This document shows positions 1 to 9,287 of a stretch of DNA of 64,000 bases, in pieces. The DNA comes from Amycolatopsis sp. DSM 110486. GTDB lineage: Bacteria; Actinomycetota; Actinomycetes; Mycobacteriales; Pseudonocardiaceae. Where the stretch lies: positions 6,751,001 to 6,815,000 of the forward strand of contig NZ_CP080519.1 of the NCBI RefSeq assembly GCF_019468465.1, written 5' to 3'. The first letter of the stretch is position 1. The number at the start of each line of letters is the position of its first letter. The notes under the pieces are model-generated. The model had not been told where the DNA came from. It saw only the letters and a program-made list of their open reading frames with translations, and did not search any database. Position numbers and translations under genes: made by a program.

Positions 1-1770
1 CGCGAGCAGGCGGGGGAGGAGCAGCGGACCGCGGACGGGCACCGCCGCACGGCGACCACCGCGCGGTCGGAGCTGGCCGAGGTCCCGGGGGCAGCCGAGG
101 TGACCGAGGACGCCGAGGCGCCGGCCGAGCCCGTGGACGCGCTGCGGCGGACGTTCGCGTCGGCCTCGGAGGCCTACGCGAAGGTGGAGGTCGGCAGCGA
201 CCTGCGCGCGGAGCTGGACCAGGCCGAGTCGGCGGAAGCCGCGGCGGGCTCGGCGCTCGAAGCGCTGGACGAAGCCGTGCGCACGCGGGCGGCGGAGCTG
301 CTGGAGACACCGGACGGCTCGGACGCTTCGGCTCGCGCCGCCGCGTTGGCCCGCGCACGCCGCGTCGTCGACTCCGTCGAGGAGGACCGCACCGAGGCGA
401 TCGGGCAGGTGTCCACCCGGCGGGCGGAGCTGGACGTGCTGCCGCTGCAGACGGGCGCGGCCTCGCCCGCCGAGCGGCCCCGCGACATCGAGCACGGCCT
501 GGAGCTGGTCGACGCCGCTTCGCTGGAGGTTTCGGCGGCGGCGCGCACGTGGGAAGAGCTGCAGGAGCGGCGCGCGGCGGCGGAGGCGACGCTGGACGCG
601 GCGAAGGCGTCGGCGTCCGGCTTCGGGCTGCTCGGCGAATCGCTCGCGCATCTGCTGCCGGAGGATCCGGCCGAGGCGTACGACGGTGACGTGGAATCGG
701 CCCGCACCAAGCATTCGCAGCTGAACACGGTGCTGACGACCGCGCAGGAAGCCGCCGACGCGGGCGACCGCCGGGTGCGCGCGGCCACCGACCAGCTGGC
801 GCAGTACGCGACGGAGAAGCGCTTCGAAAAGCTGAGCACGCCCGTGCGCCAGCAGGTGATCGCCGTGAAGCGCGACCAGCTGCCCGGCCACGCGGCCGAA
901 TGGGCCGAGGCGCTGCGGCCGCGGCTGCGCACGCTCACCGACGACCTCGCCCAGATCGACCGGCACCGCGGCGGCATCATCACGCGCCTGCAGGGCATGG
1001 TCGACGGCGCGCTGCGCACCCTGCGCTCGGCCCAGCGCGTGTCGCGGCTGCCCGACGGCCTCGGCGACTGGTCGGGTCAGGAGTTCCTGCGCATCCGCTT
1101 CACGGAGCTCGAGGACAACGTGCTGGCCGAGAAGCTCGGCGAGGTCGTGGACGAGGCCGCGGTGGGCAAGACGGCCGACGGCCGCGACGTGAAGCGCGAC
1201 GGCCTTTCGCTCGTGCTGCGCGGCGTGCAGGTGGCCGCGCCCAAGGGGTTCCGAGTCGACATGCTCAAGCCGGACTCCGTGCTGCGCACCGAACGCCAGC
1301 GTGTGTCCGAGATCCGTGACGTGTTCTCCGGCGGCCAGCAGCTCACCGCGGCGATCATCCTGTACTGCACGCTCGCGTCGCTGCGCGCGAACAACCGCGG
1401 CAAGGCCCGCAACCGCCACTCCGGCGTGCTGTTCCTGGACAACCCGATCGGCCGCGCGTCGGCGGGCTACCTGCTGGAGCTGCAGCGCGCCGTCGCGGAG
1501 GCACTGGGCGTGCAGCTGATCTACACGACGGGCCTGTTCGACGCCGGCGCGCTCGCGGAGTTCCCGCTGATCGTCCGCCTGCGCAACGACGCCGACCTGC
1601 GCGCCGGGCGCAAGTACCTGTCGGTGGACTCGACCGTCCGCAACTCCCTGGAGGACCTCGGCGAGCCGGACGGGGTGGCCCGGCTCTCGGCGACGCGGAT
1701 GTTCGCGAAGGTGAGTGAGCCGGTCTCCGAGCCGGCCGAGGATTCCGCTGTGGACGAACAACCCGCGTGA
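1..1770 (+). CDS. SMC/Rad50-like coiled-coil ATPase (5' end outside window)
   Basis: The reading frame is open from base 1, so only the last 589 residues are visible. They are mostly Ala/Glu/Arg-rich heptad-like sequence typical of a coiled coil. The C-terminal lobe has an ABC signature loop (FSGGQQL, bases about 1324-1344) and a Walker B-like strand (GVLFLDNPIGRAS, about 1423-1461). SMC-type ATPases normally have Asp-Glu at the Walker B end; here it reads Asp-Asn, so the usual catalytic Glu may be absent. The Walker A motif must lie upstream of the window. Proteins of this type act on DNA in segregation, repair or plasmid defence; which applies cannot be decided here. The next gene overlaps its stop by GTGA. 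Confidence 0.7.
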   Translation, partial: REQAGEEQRTADGHRRTATTARSELAEVPGAAEVTEDAEAPAEPVDALRRTFASASEAYAKVEVGSDLRAELDQAESAEAAAGSALEALDEAVRTRAAELLETPDGSDASARAAALARARRVVDSVEEDRTEAIGQVSTRRAELDVLPLQTGAASPAERPRDIEHGLELVDAASLEVSAAARTWEELQERRAAAEATLDAAKASASGFGLLGESLAHLLPEDPAEAYDGDVESARTKHSQLNTVLTTAQEAADAGDRRVRAATDQLAQYATEKRFEKLSTPVRQQVIAVKRDQLPGHAAEWAEALRPRLRTLTDDLAQIDRHRGGIITRLQGMVDGALRTLRSAQRVSRLPDGLGDWSGQEFLRIRFTELEDNVLAEKLGEVVDEAAVGKTADGRDVKRDGLSLVLRGVQVAAPKGFRVDMLKPDSVLRTERQRVSEIRDVFSGGQQLTAAIILYCTLASLRANNRGKARNRHSGVLFLDNPIGRASAGYLLELQRAVAEALGVQLIYTTGLFDAGALAEFPLIVRLRNDADLRAGRKYLSVDSTVRNSLEDLGEPDGVARLSATRMFAKVSEPVSEPAEDSAVDEQPA

Positions 1771-2618
1771 CGCGGAACAGTGCCGAGGCCGGGGGAGTTG
1801 CCCCCGGCATGAGCGAACTGGGCCCACTGGGTGCGGCGATACCGGCGTTCGACACCACGGACTCGGCAGCCGCGATCGCCGCGGCCGTGCGGCTGGAGGA
1901 ACTCGGCTACTCCACCTTGTGGATGCCGGGCGGCCAAGGCGACAACCTGGCGCTCGTCCCGGACCTCGTCCGCGCGACCCGGCGGATCACCGTGGCCAAC
2001 GGGATTCTCTCGGTGGACCAGGTCCCGGCCGCGGAGGTGGCGACGGTGTACCGGGCACTGGCGGCCACACACCCCGGCCGCTGGCTGCCCGGCCTCGGCG
2101 GCGCCCACGGCCCTCGTCCCCTCGCGACGCTCACGGCGTACCTCGACGAGCTGGACACCGCGGTCCCCGCTTCAGGGCGCGTGCTGTCCGCGCTGGGGCC
2201 CCGCATGCTCGAACTGGCCCGCGACCGCGCTTCGGCCGCGTACCCGTTCCTCGTGACGCCCGACTACGTCGCCTCCGCGCGCGAGCTGCTCGGCGCCGGC
2301 ACGCGCCTGGCGGTGCTGGTCACCGTCGTCGCGGAGCCCGAACCGGCCCGCGCGCGCGACCTCGTACGCGGCGGCTCGCTGCGCTTCCTCGCCGGCGTCC
2401 CGGGTTACGCCGCCAACTTCCGCCGCATGGGCTTCACCCCCGCCGACGTCGCCGACCTGTCCGACCGCCTCGTCGACGGGGTCACCGTCCACGGCTCGTT
2501 CGACACGGTGGTGGCCCGGCTGCGCGAGTATCGGGCCGCGGGTGCCGACCAGGTGGTGGTGTCACTGGACGGCCTGCCCGAATCGTGGCACGGCGGCCTG
2601 GTGGCCGCGCTGGGTTAG
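1767..2618 (+). CDS. LLM-class (luciferase-like) F420-dependent oxidoreductase
   Basis: A 283-residue TIM-barrel flavin/F420 oxidoreductase of the luciferase-like monooxygenase type. Visible family features are the N-terminal LEELGYSTLWMPGG strand-turn, the stretch TRRITVANGILSVDQ and the later DQVVVSLDG strand. The substrate is unknown. The GTG start overlaps the preceding stop by GTGA. An alternative ATG at 1809 (MSELGPLGAAIPAF) fits the usual family start well, but an 8-bp stem hairpin (1788-1808) abuts it, so either start is possible. The 3' end overlaps the convergent LysE gene by 4 bases. Confidence 0.75.
   Translation: MTRNSAEAGGVAPGMSELGPLGAAIPAFDTTDSAAAIAAAVRLEELGYSTLWMPGGQGDNLALVPDLVRATRRITVANGILSVDQVPAAEVATVYRALAATHPGRWLPGLGGAHGPRPLATLTAYLDELDTAVPASGRVLSALGPRMLELARDRASAAYPFLVTPDYVASARELLGAGTRLAVLVTVVAEPEPARARDLVRGGSLRFLAGVPGYAANFRRMGFTPADVADLSDRLVDGVTVHGSFDTVVARLREYRAAGADQVVVSLDGLPESWHGGLVAALG
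1788..1808 (+). other. Perfect GC hairpin directly before an internal ATG
   Basis: GCCGGGGG and CCCCCGGC form an 8-bp stem around the 5-base loop AGTTG, ending one base before the ATG at 1809. If translation starts at 1809 the hairpin would hide its GGGGGAG ribosome-binding sequence; if it starts at the GTG at 1767 the hairpin lies inside codons. Its function is unknown. Confidence 0.4.
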
Positions 2619-3259
2619 TCCTTGCGGCCGGTGAACGCGAGCGTCGTGCCGAGGCCGATCATCACCAGGCCGCCGGTCCCGCCGACGAGTTCGAGGCGGC
2701 GGGGCGAGCGGGCGAACCACGTGCGGGCTGTGCCGGCGACCAGGGCCCACGCGGTGTCCGACGCGAGCGCGATCACCGGGAGACAGAGGCCGAGCAGCAG
2801 CATCTGCGCGGGCACCGAGCCGGCGGCCGGGTCTACGAACTGGGGCAGCAGCGCGGCCAGGAAGACGATGGACTTGGGGTTCGCGAAGCCGACGATGAAG
2901 CCGTCGCGCAGCACGGTCAGCGTGCGGCCCGGGGTGGTGCGCACGGCCGCGGCCATGGCGTCGGCGAGCTTGCGGCGCTTGCGGATCGCCTGCCCGCCCA
3001 GGTACACGAGGTAGAGCGCGCCCGCGAGTTTGATCGCGGTGAAGACGGTGGCGGACGTCGTGACGACCGCGCCCAGCCCGAACGCGATGGCCACCACCTG
3101 CGTGTAGACGCCGGTGGCGTTGCCCAGCACCGTGAGCAGCGCGTCGCGGCGGCCCACGGTGAGCGCGCGGCTGATGGTGAACAGCACGCTGGGCCCGGGG
3201 ACGACGACCATGAGGAACGTCAGGGCGGCGAAGGCCGCGAAGTGCGCAGGCGTGACCAT
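2615..3259 (-). CDS. LysE-family amino acid/metabolite exporter
   Basis: A 214-residue integral membrane protein, the usual LysE/RhtB length. It starts MVTPAHFAAFAALTFLMVVVPGPSVLF; the VPGPS turn in the first membrane segment and GFANPKSIVFLAALLPQFVD in the middle are hallmark family motifs. About six membrane helices are visible. It is predicted to export an amino acid or similar small molecule; the substrate cannot be inferred. The reading frame continues open far upstream, but that part is antisense to the next gene, so the ATG at 3259 is chosen. It is divergent from the winged-helix gene with 72 bases between, and its stop overlaps the convergent oxidoreductase stop (TTAG). Confidence 0.9.
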   Translation of the reverse strand: MVTPAHFAAFAALTFLMVVVPGPSVLFTISRALTVGRRDALLTVLGNATGVYTQVVAIAFGLGAVVTTSATVFTAIKLAGALYLVYLGGQAIRKRRKLADAMAAAVRTTPGRTLTVLRDGFIVGFANPKSIVFLAALLPQFVDPAAGSVPAQMLLLGLCLPVIALASDTAWALVAGTARTWFARSPRRLELVGGTGGLVMIGLGTTLAFTGRKD

Positions 3260-3331
3260 CTCCCGAGCGTAGAACGCGCGGCCGGGTCGCGACGAGACGT
3301 TTTTGTCGGACCCCGCTGGTACAACGAGCGC

Positions 3332-4507
3332 GTGAAGATCTCCCTCGCGCAGCGCCGCGCCCGGCTCGGCGTGCGCCACCACCTCGCGGCTCCCGCGGCC
3401 ACCGTCGAGGAGGCCGCAGGCGGGGTCGTCGCCCTGCACGCGACCGACCCGGCTTCGGTGTTCCTCGCCGCGTGGGCGCGGGCGCCGGAAGTGGGCGTGG
3501 CCGATGTCGAGCGCGCGCTGTACGAAGACCGCACGTTGTTGCGGCTCCTCGGTATGCGCCGCACGGTGTTCGTCGCCGAAGTGGCCACGGCCGCGCTCGT
3601 CCAGGCCGGCTGCGCGAGCGATATCGCTGTGAAGCAACGGAAACTGCTCGAACAGCACCTCGGCACGGTCGGCCATCCCACCAACGTGGAGGATCCACCG
3701 AGCTGGCTCGCCGACGTCGCCGCGAGCGTCGAGAAAGCCTTGCGCGCCAGGGGATCTGCCACCGCGCAGGATCTGGTCGACGACGAACCGCGCCTGCGCC
3801 AGCAGCTCCACATGGCCAAGGGCAAGCCGTACGCGGCGATCGGCAACGTCACCAGCCGCGTGCTCTTCCAGCTCGCCGTCGACGGCCGCATCGTGCGCGG
3901 GCGCCCGCGCGGCAGCTGGCTCAGCACGCAGTACCACTGGGCCCCGCTCGACGGCTGGCTCCCCGGCGGCCTGCCCCCGGTCCCGCCCGCCGACGCCCGC
4001 GCCGAACTCGCACGGCGCTGGCTGCGCGCCTTCGGCCCGGCACCCGTCGCCGACCTGCGCTGGTGGACCGGCTGGACGGCCGGCCAGACCAAACAGGCCC
4101 TCGCCGCCGTCGCCCCCACCGAGGTCGACCTCGACGGCGAACCCGGCCTCGTCCTGTCCGACGACCTCGAGCCCGTCCCCGAACCGGCGCCCTGGGTCGC
4201 CCTCCTCCCCGCCCTCGACCCGACGCCCATGGGCTGGTCCGCCCGCGACTGGTACCTCGGCCCCCACCGCCCCGCCCTCTTCGACCGCAGCGGCAACATC
4301 GGCCCCACGGCCTGGTGCGACGGCCGCGTCGTCGGCGCTTGGGCCCAGCGCCCGACCGGCGAGGTCGTGCTGCGCCTCCTGGAGGACGTCGGTGCCGACC
4401 GCGCGGCCGCCCTGGAAGCCGAAGCCGCCCGCCTGACGACGTGGCTGGGGGACACGCGCGTCGTGCCGAAGTTCCGCACCCCTGCCGAACGCGAGCTGTC
4501 GACGTGA
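3332..4507 (+). CDS. Winged-helix DNA-binding protein of the HTH_42 (AlkZ/YcaQ-like) family
   Basis: A 391-residue protein starting GTG (MKISLAQRRARLGVRHHLA). Family marks are the N-terminal ARLGVRHHL helix, VVALHATDPASVFLAAWAR, a YEDRTLLRLLGMRRTVFV strand and a C-terminal LPALDPTPMGWSARDWYLG segment. Known members include DNA glycosylases that remove bulky or cross-linked alkyl adducts, such as AlkZ in azinomycin producers. I could not place the catalytic Gln motif with certainty, so the enzymatic role is a family inference. It is divergent from the LysE gene and is followed by a long gene-poor interval. Confidence 0.75.
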   Translation: MKISLAQRRARLGVRHHLAAPAATVEEAAGGVVALHATDPASVFLAAWARAPEVGVADVERALYEDRTLLRLLGMRRTVFVAEVATAALVQAGCASDIAVKQRKLLEQHLGTVGHPTNVEDPPSWLADVAASVEKALRARGSATAQDLVDDEPRLRQQLHMAKGKPYAAIGNVTSRVLFQLAVDGRIVRGRPRGSWLSTQYHWAPLDGWLPGGLPPVPPADARAELARRWLRAFGPAPVADLRWWTGWTAGQTKQALAAVAPTEVDLDGEPGLVLSDDLEPVPEPAPWVALLPALDPTPMGWSARDWYLGPHRPALFDRSGNIGPTAWCDGRVVGAWAQRPTGEVVLRLLEDVGADRAAALEAEAARLTTWLGDTRVVPKFRTPAERELST

Positions 4508-4701
4508 GCACGCCGACGAGCAGCCCCGGCCGTCCGGGCATCACCGCCGGCTCGACGGGTCACCTCGCGAAGCGCCCGAGAGCTACGGGGCCCGGCCGTC
4601 GAAAACGGCTGAGCCGGCCGGCCGCAAGACCCGGTTTCCGCGGCGACCCGCCGCGCTCGTGACCGACGCCCGGCCGGTCCCGACGCCTCGGCGAGACGGC
4701 C

Positions 4702-4764
4702 GCACCCGCGAGACGCGGCCGGGCACCCGCGAGATGCGACCGCGCACCCGCGATGCGCGGCCGC
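4702..4764. repeat. Three tandem copies of a 21-base unit
   Basis: Copies at 4702-4722, 4723-4743 and 4744-4764 all begin GCACCCGCGA and differ at a few positions. The period is a multiple of three, so any reading frame through it gives a 7-residue repeat. No coding function is supported. Confidence 0.75.
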
Positions 4765-5031
4765 GGCCCGAGGCGGCACCCCGCGCATCCCGCTCACGAC
4801 GCGCCCGGACCAGCCCACCCCGATCCCGACCTTCCGGACTCCACCACCCGTCAGGCCACCGCGTGAACCGCGGCACCAAGACCGATCAAGCGCGTGGTCC
4901 GCACCCCTTCCTGTGACACCGCCGGTTTTCCTGTCGCAAGCTCGTGAGCTGGCTTCTTAATCGATTCTTGACGGTTCGGCGCAGTGGTGGAAGTCTCGTC
5001 GGGGCAGTCAGGGTCGGCCGTGCCCGCACGC

Positions 5032-5037
5032 TAGGGT
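5032..5037 (+). promoter_or_regulatory. Candidate gap -10 element
   Basis: TAGGGT fits the actinobacterial -10 pattern TANNNT. Transcription starting about 7 bases later (near 5044) would give a leader of about 75 bases that begins just before the two inverted repeats. No clear -35 is seen, so this is tentative. Confidence 0.35.
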
Positions 5038-5046
5038 TGCGCCGAG

Positions 5047-5076
5047 CCCGGAAGTCTTCCGGGGCGTGGGCCCCGG
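5047..5076 (+). promoter_or_regulatory. Overlapping, mutually exclusive hairpins in the gap leader
   Basis: The dyad CCCGGAAG-T-CTTCCGGG occupies 5047-5063. A second stem, CCGGGGC-GTGG-GCCCCGG, occupies 5059-5076 and is followed by TTT. They share bases 5059-5063 and cannot both form in RNA. The first could equally be a DNA operator, the second a weak terminator. The gap ribosome-binding site follows at 5107-5112. Confidence 0.5.
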
Positions 5077-5081
5077 TTTGA

Positions 5082-6125
<1,044 letters not shown>

Positions 6126-6130
6126 ACCCG

Positions 6131-7377
6131 ATGACGGTCAAGAACCTCGAGAACCTGCTGAGCGAGGGTGTTCAGGGCCGCTACGTACTCGTACGCAGCG
6201 ACCTGAACGTCCCGCTCGCCAGTGCTGATGGCGCCGGCCCGCAAGCGACCGGCGCGGACCGGATCACCGACGACGGCCGCGTCCGCGCCGCCCTGCCGAC
6301 GATCGAGAAGCTCGCCGGCGCGGGCGCCAAGGTCGTCGTCACGGCGCACCTGGGTCGCCCCAAGGGCGAGCCCGACTCGAAGTACACGCTCGCGCCCGTC
6401 GCGAAGCGGCTGGGCGAGCTGCTCGGCGCCGAGGTCCCGCTCGCCGGTGACCTCGTGGGCGACTCGGCCAAGGCGCTCGTCGGCGGTCTCGCCGACGGCG
6501 GCGTCGCGCTGCTGGAGAACGTGCGCTTCGACGCGCGCGAGACCAGCAAGGACGCCGTGGACCGTTCCGAGCTGGCCGCCGAGCTGGCCGCGCTCGTCCC
6601 CGGCGGGGCGTTCGTGTCCGACGGGTTCGGCGTGGTGCACCGCAAGCAGGCCTCGGTCTACGAGATCGCCGCGGTGCTGCCGGCGTACGCGGGCGGCCTC
6701 GTGCTGGCCGAGCTCGACGTGCTGAAGAAGCTCACCGACGACGTCAAGCGCCCGTACGTGGTGGTGCTCGGCGGCGCGAAGGTGTCGGACAAGCTCGGCG
6801 TGATCGCCAACCTGCTGACGAAGGTCGACCGCCTGCTCATCGGCGGCGGCATGGCCTACACCTTCCTCAAGGCCCAGGGCCACGAGGTGGGCCAGTCGCT
6901 GCTGCAGGCCGACCAGCTGGACCAGGTGTCGGGTTTCCTCGCCGAGGCGGAGAAGCGCGGTGTGGAGCTCGTGCTGCCGGTCGACGTGCTGGCCGCCACC
7001 GAGTTCGCGGCCGACGCCGAGCAGGAGGTCGTGGCCGCCACGGCCATCCCGGCCGACCGCCAGGGCCTCGACATCGGCCCGGAGAGCCGCGAGCTGTTCG
7101 CGAGCAAGCTGGCCGACGCGGCCACCGTGTTCTGGAACGGCCCGATGGGCGTGTTCGAGTTCGAGGCGTTCTCGGGCGGCACCCGTGCCGTGGCCGAGGC
7201 GCTGGTGAAGAGCGACGCGTTCACCGTGGTCGGCGGCGGTGACTCGGCAGCCGCGGTGCGGCAGCTGGGCCTGCCGGAGGACGGCTTCTCCCACATCTCC
7301 ACAGGCGGCGGCGCCTCCCTGGAGTACCTGGAGGGCAAGGAACTGCCCGGTGTTTCGGCGTTGGAGGAGAAGCACTA

Positions 7378-7378
<1 letters not shown>
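6131..7378 (+). CDS. pgk: Phosphoglycerate kinase
   Basis: Transfers phosphate from 1,3-bisphosphoglycerate to ADP. It is 415 residues, as expected for the family. The signature RSDLNVP is at residues 22-28, [14 protein letters not shown] follows in the N-domain, and the nucleotide-binding domain carries [11 protein letters not shown] and the C-terminal GGGDSAAAV and [22 protein letters not shown] segments. It lies 5 bases after gap, and its TAG stop shares one base with the tpiA GTG, so the three enzymes are probably co-transcribed and translationally coupled. Confidence 0.97.
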
Positions 7379-8163
<785 letters not shown>

Positions 8164-8221
8164 TCGAGGCCACTACCGGGTAACCTGTGTATCCGGTCCG
8201 TCACACAGCAGTGGACGAGTC

Positions 8222-8254
8222 CAGGGGTACGGTGATATTCGAGCCGTACCCCTG
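8222..8254 (+). promoter_or_regulatory. 11-bp inverted repeat in the tpiA-secG interval
   Basis: CAGGGGTACGG (8222-8232) pairs perfectly with CCGTACCCCTG (8244-8254) around an 11-base loop. There is no T-tract after it, so it is not a classic terminator. It may cap or process the secG message or attenuate read-through from tpiA. Confidence 0.5.
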
Positions 8255-8281
8255 CATTCTCCGAAGAGCACAGAGGATGAC

Positions 8282-8512
8282 ATGAAGCTGTTCCTGCAAA
8301 TCTTGTTGATCGTCTCCAGCGTGCTGCTGGTCGTGGCCGTGCTGCTCCACCGCGGCCGGGGTGGCGGTCTGTCGTCGCTGTTCGGCGGCGGTATGCAGTC
8401 CAGCCTCTCGGGCTCGAGCGTGGCCGAGAAGAACCTCGACCGGATCACCCTGCTGCTGGGTGCCATCTGGCTGATCAGCATCGTGGGCCTCGGCCTGCTG
8501 CTCAAGGTCTGA
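8282..8512 (+). CDS. secG: Preprotein translocase subunit SecG
   Basis: Small membrane subunit of the SecYEG protein-export channel. It has 76 residues and two membrane helices (about 2-24 and 54-74) separated by a Gly/Ser-rich cytoplasmic loop HRGRGGGLSSLFGGGMQ, which is diagnostic. The AGAGGA before the ATG is a good ribosome-binding site. Its position after tpiA is conserved in actinobacteria. Confidence 0.95.
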   Translation: MKLFLQILLIVSSVLLVVAVLLHRGRGGGLSSLFGGGMQSSLSGSSVAEKNLDRITLLLGAIWLISIVGLGLLLKV

Positions 8513-8607
8513 CCGGACTCCCCGCTCGGGGCCGGCGAGTCAGGGGCTCCGTGTGCATCGGCGTGCCTATTGGGGGGCGCGCCGCCGATTCCTAGGTGTG
8601 AGGATTC

Positions 8608-8952
8608 ATGGTTGGCGGTAACGCGATTCGAGGCACCCGGGTGGGTGCCGGTCCTTCGGGCGAATCGGAGCGGGGTGAGTCGGCGCCGCGGCGCCGCATC
8701 TCCTACTGGTGTGCAAACGGCCACGAGGCCCGCCCGTCGTTCGCGATGGAGGCCGAAATCCCCGACGAATGGGACTGCCCGCGCTGCGGTCTGCCCGGCG
8801 GACAGGACGAGCAGAACCCGCCCGCCGCGCCCCGCACCGAGCCCTACAAGACGCACCTCGCGTACGTCAAGGAGCGCCGCAGTGACGCCGACGGCGAAGC
8901 GATCCTCGCCGAGGCCCTCGAGCGTCTGCGTCAGCGCCGGGAACTGATCTAG
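8608..8952 (+). CDS. rbpA: RNA polymerase-binding protein RbpA
   Basis: Activator that binds RNA polymerase and primary sigma factors and stabilises the open promoter complex. It is 114 residues. The N-terminal tail NAIRGTRVGA, a zinc-ribbon-like core with Cys35, His39, Cys57 and Cys60, and the basic linker and C-terminal sigma-interaction helix (THLAYVKERRS to RLRQRRELI) are in the family order. A long hairpin follows immediately, consistent with a monocistronic unit. Confidence 0.92.
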   Translation: MVGGNAIRGTRVGAGPSGESERGESAPRRRISYWCANGHEARPSFAMEAEIPDEWDCPRCGLPGGQDEQNPPAAPRTEPYKTHLAYVKERRSDADGEAILAEALERLRQRRELI

Positions 8953-8963
8953 GTTTTCCCTGT

Positions 8964-9014
8964 CGGAAACCACCGACCAGGCCGATTCGATTCGGCTCTG
9001 GCCGGTGGTTTCCG
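8964..9014 (+). terminator. Long hairpin after rbpA
   Basis: CGGAAACCACCG (from 8964) pairs with CGGTGGTTTCCG (to 9014). Beyond one A:C mismatch, the stem continues with CCAG/CTGG and, past a single-base bulge, GCCGA/TCGGC around a short TTCGAT loop. There is no long T-tract, but the stem is very stable and lies 11 bases after the rbpA stop. Confidence 0.7.
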
Positions 9015-9199
9015 CGTTTCCGGGGGTTTGGCGCCGGCTTGAGTGCTGGTGGCGAGGGCTGCTCCCGGTGCGGGCGCTCGTGGCTCGGCTCCGTACGGTG
9101 CGGTCGCCTGAGCGCGGGCCAGGGTTGAAACCTCTTCTCCGGCACGCCCTTCGAGGCCGCGAGCGGAGTTGTGCACACCCGAGAAACCCCCGAACGCGG

Positions 9200-9257
9200 C
9201 GAAGGGGTGGCCCCCGGACGCAGCCGGATCGCGGTGCGCACCGGGGCCACCCCTTCG
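9200..9257 (-). terminator. Long GC hairpin after the histidine kinase gene
   Basis: CGAAGGGGTGGCCCC (9200-9214) pairs with the opposite arm ending GGCCACCCCTTCG (9257), with a further 3 bp beyond a one-base bulge and a loop of about 20 bases. It lies about 30 bases beyond the stop of the minus-strand kinase and probably ends that transcript. The rest of 8953-9287 holds no gene. Confidence 0.65.
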
Positions 9258-9287
9258 ACCTACGGGGGACCGGGGAAGGTCAGAGGG

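Noticed and set aside
3260..4267. Long N-terminal extension of the LysE gene on the minus strand
   Set aside because: The frame stays open, but it is antisense to the winged-helix gene and has no membrane or exporter character. The ATG at 3259 begins a normal LysE protein.
4583..4879. Arg-rich 98-codon frame on the minus strand before gap
   Set aside because: Low-complexity translation of GC-rich repeats, no ribosome-binding site and no recognisable domain.
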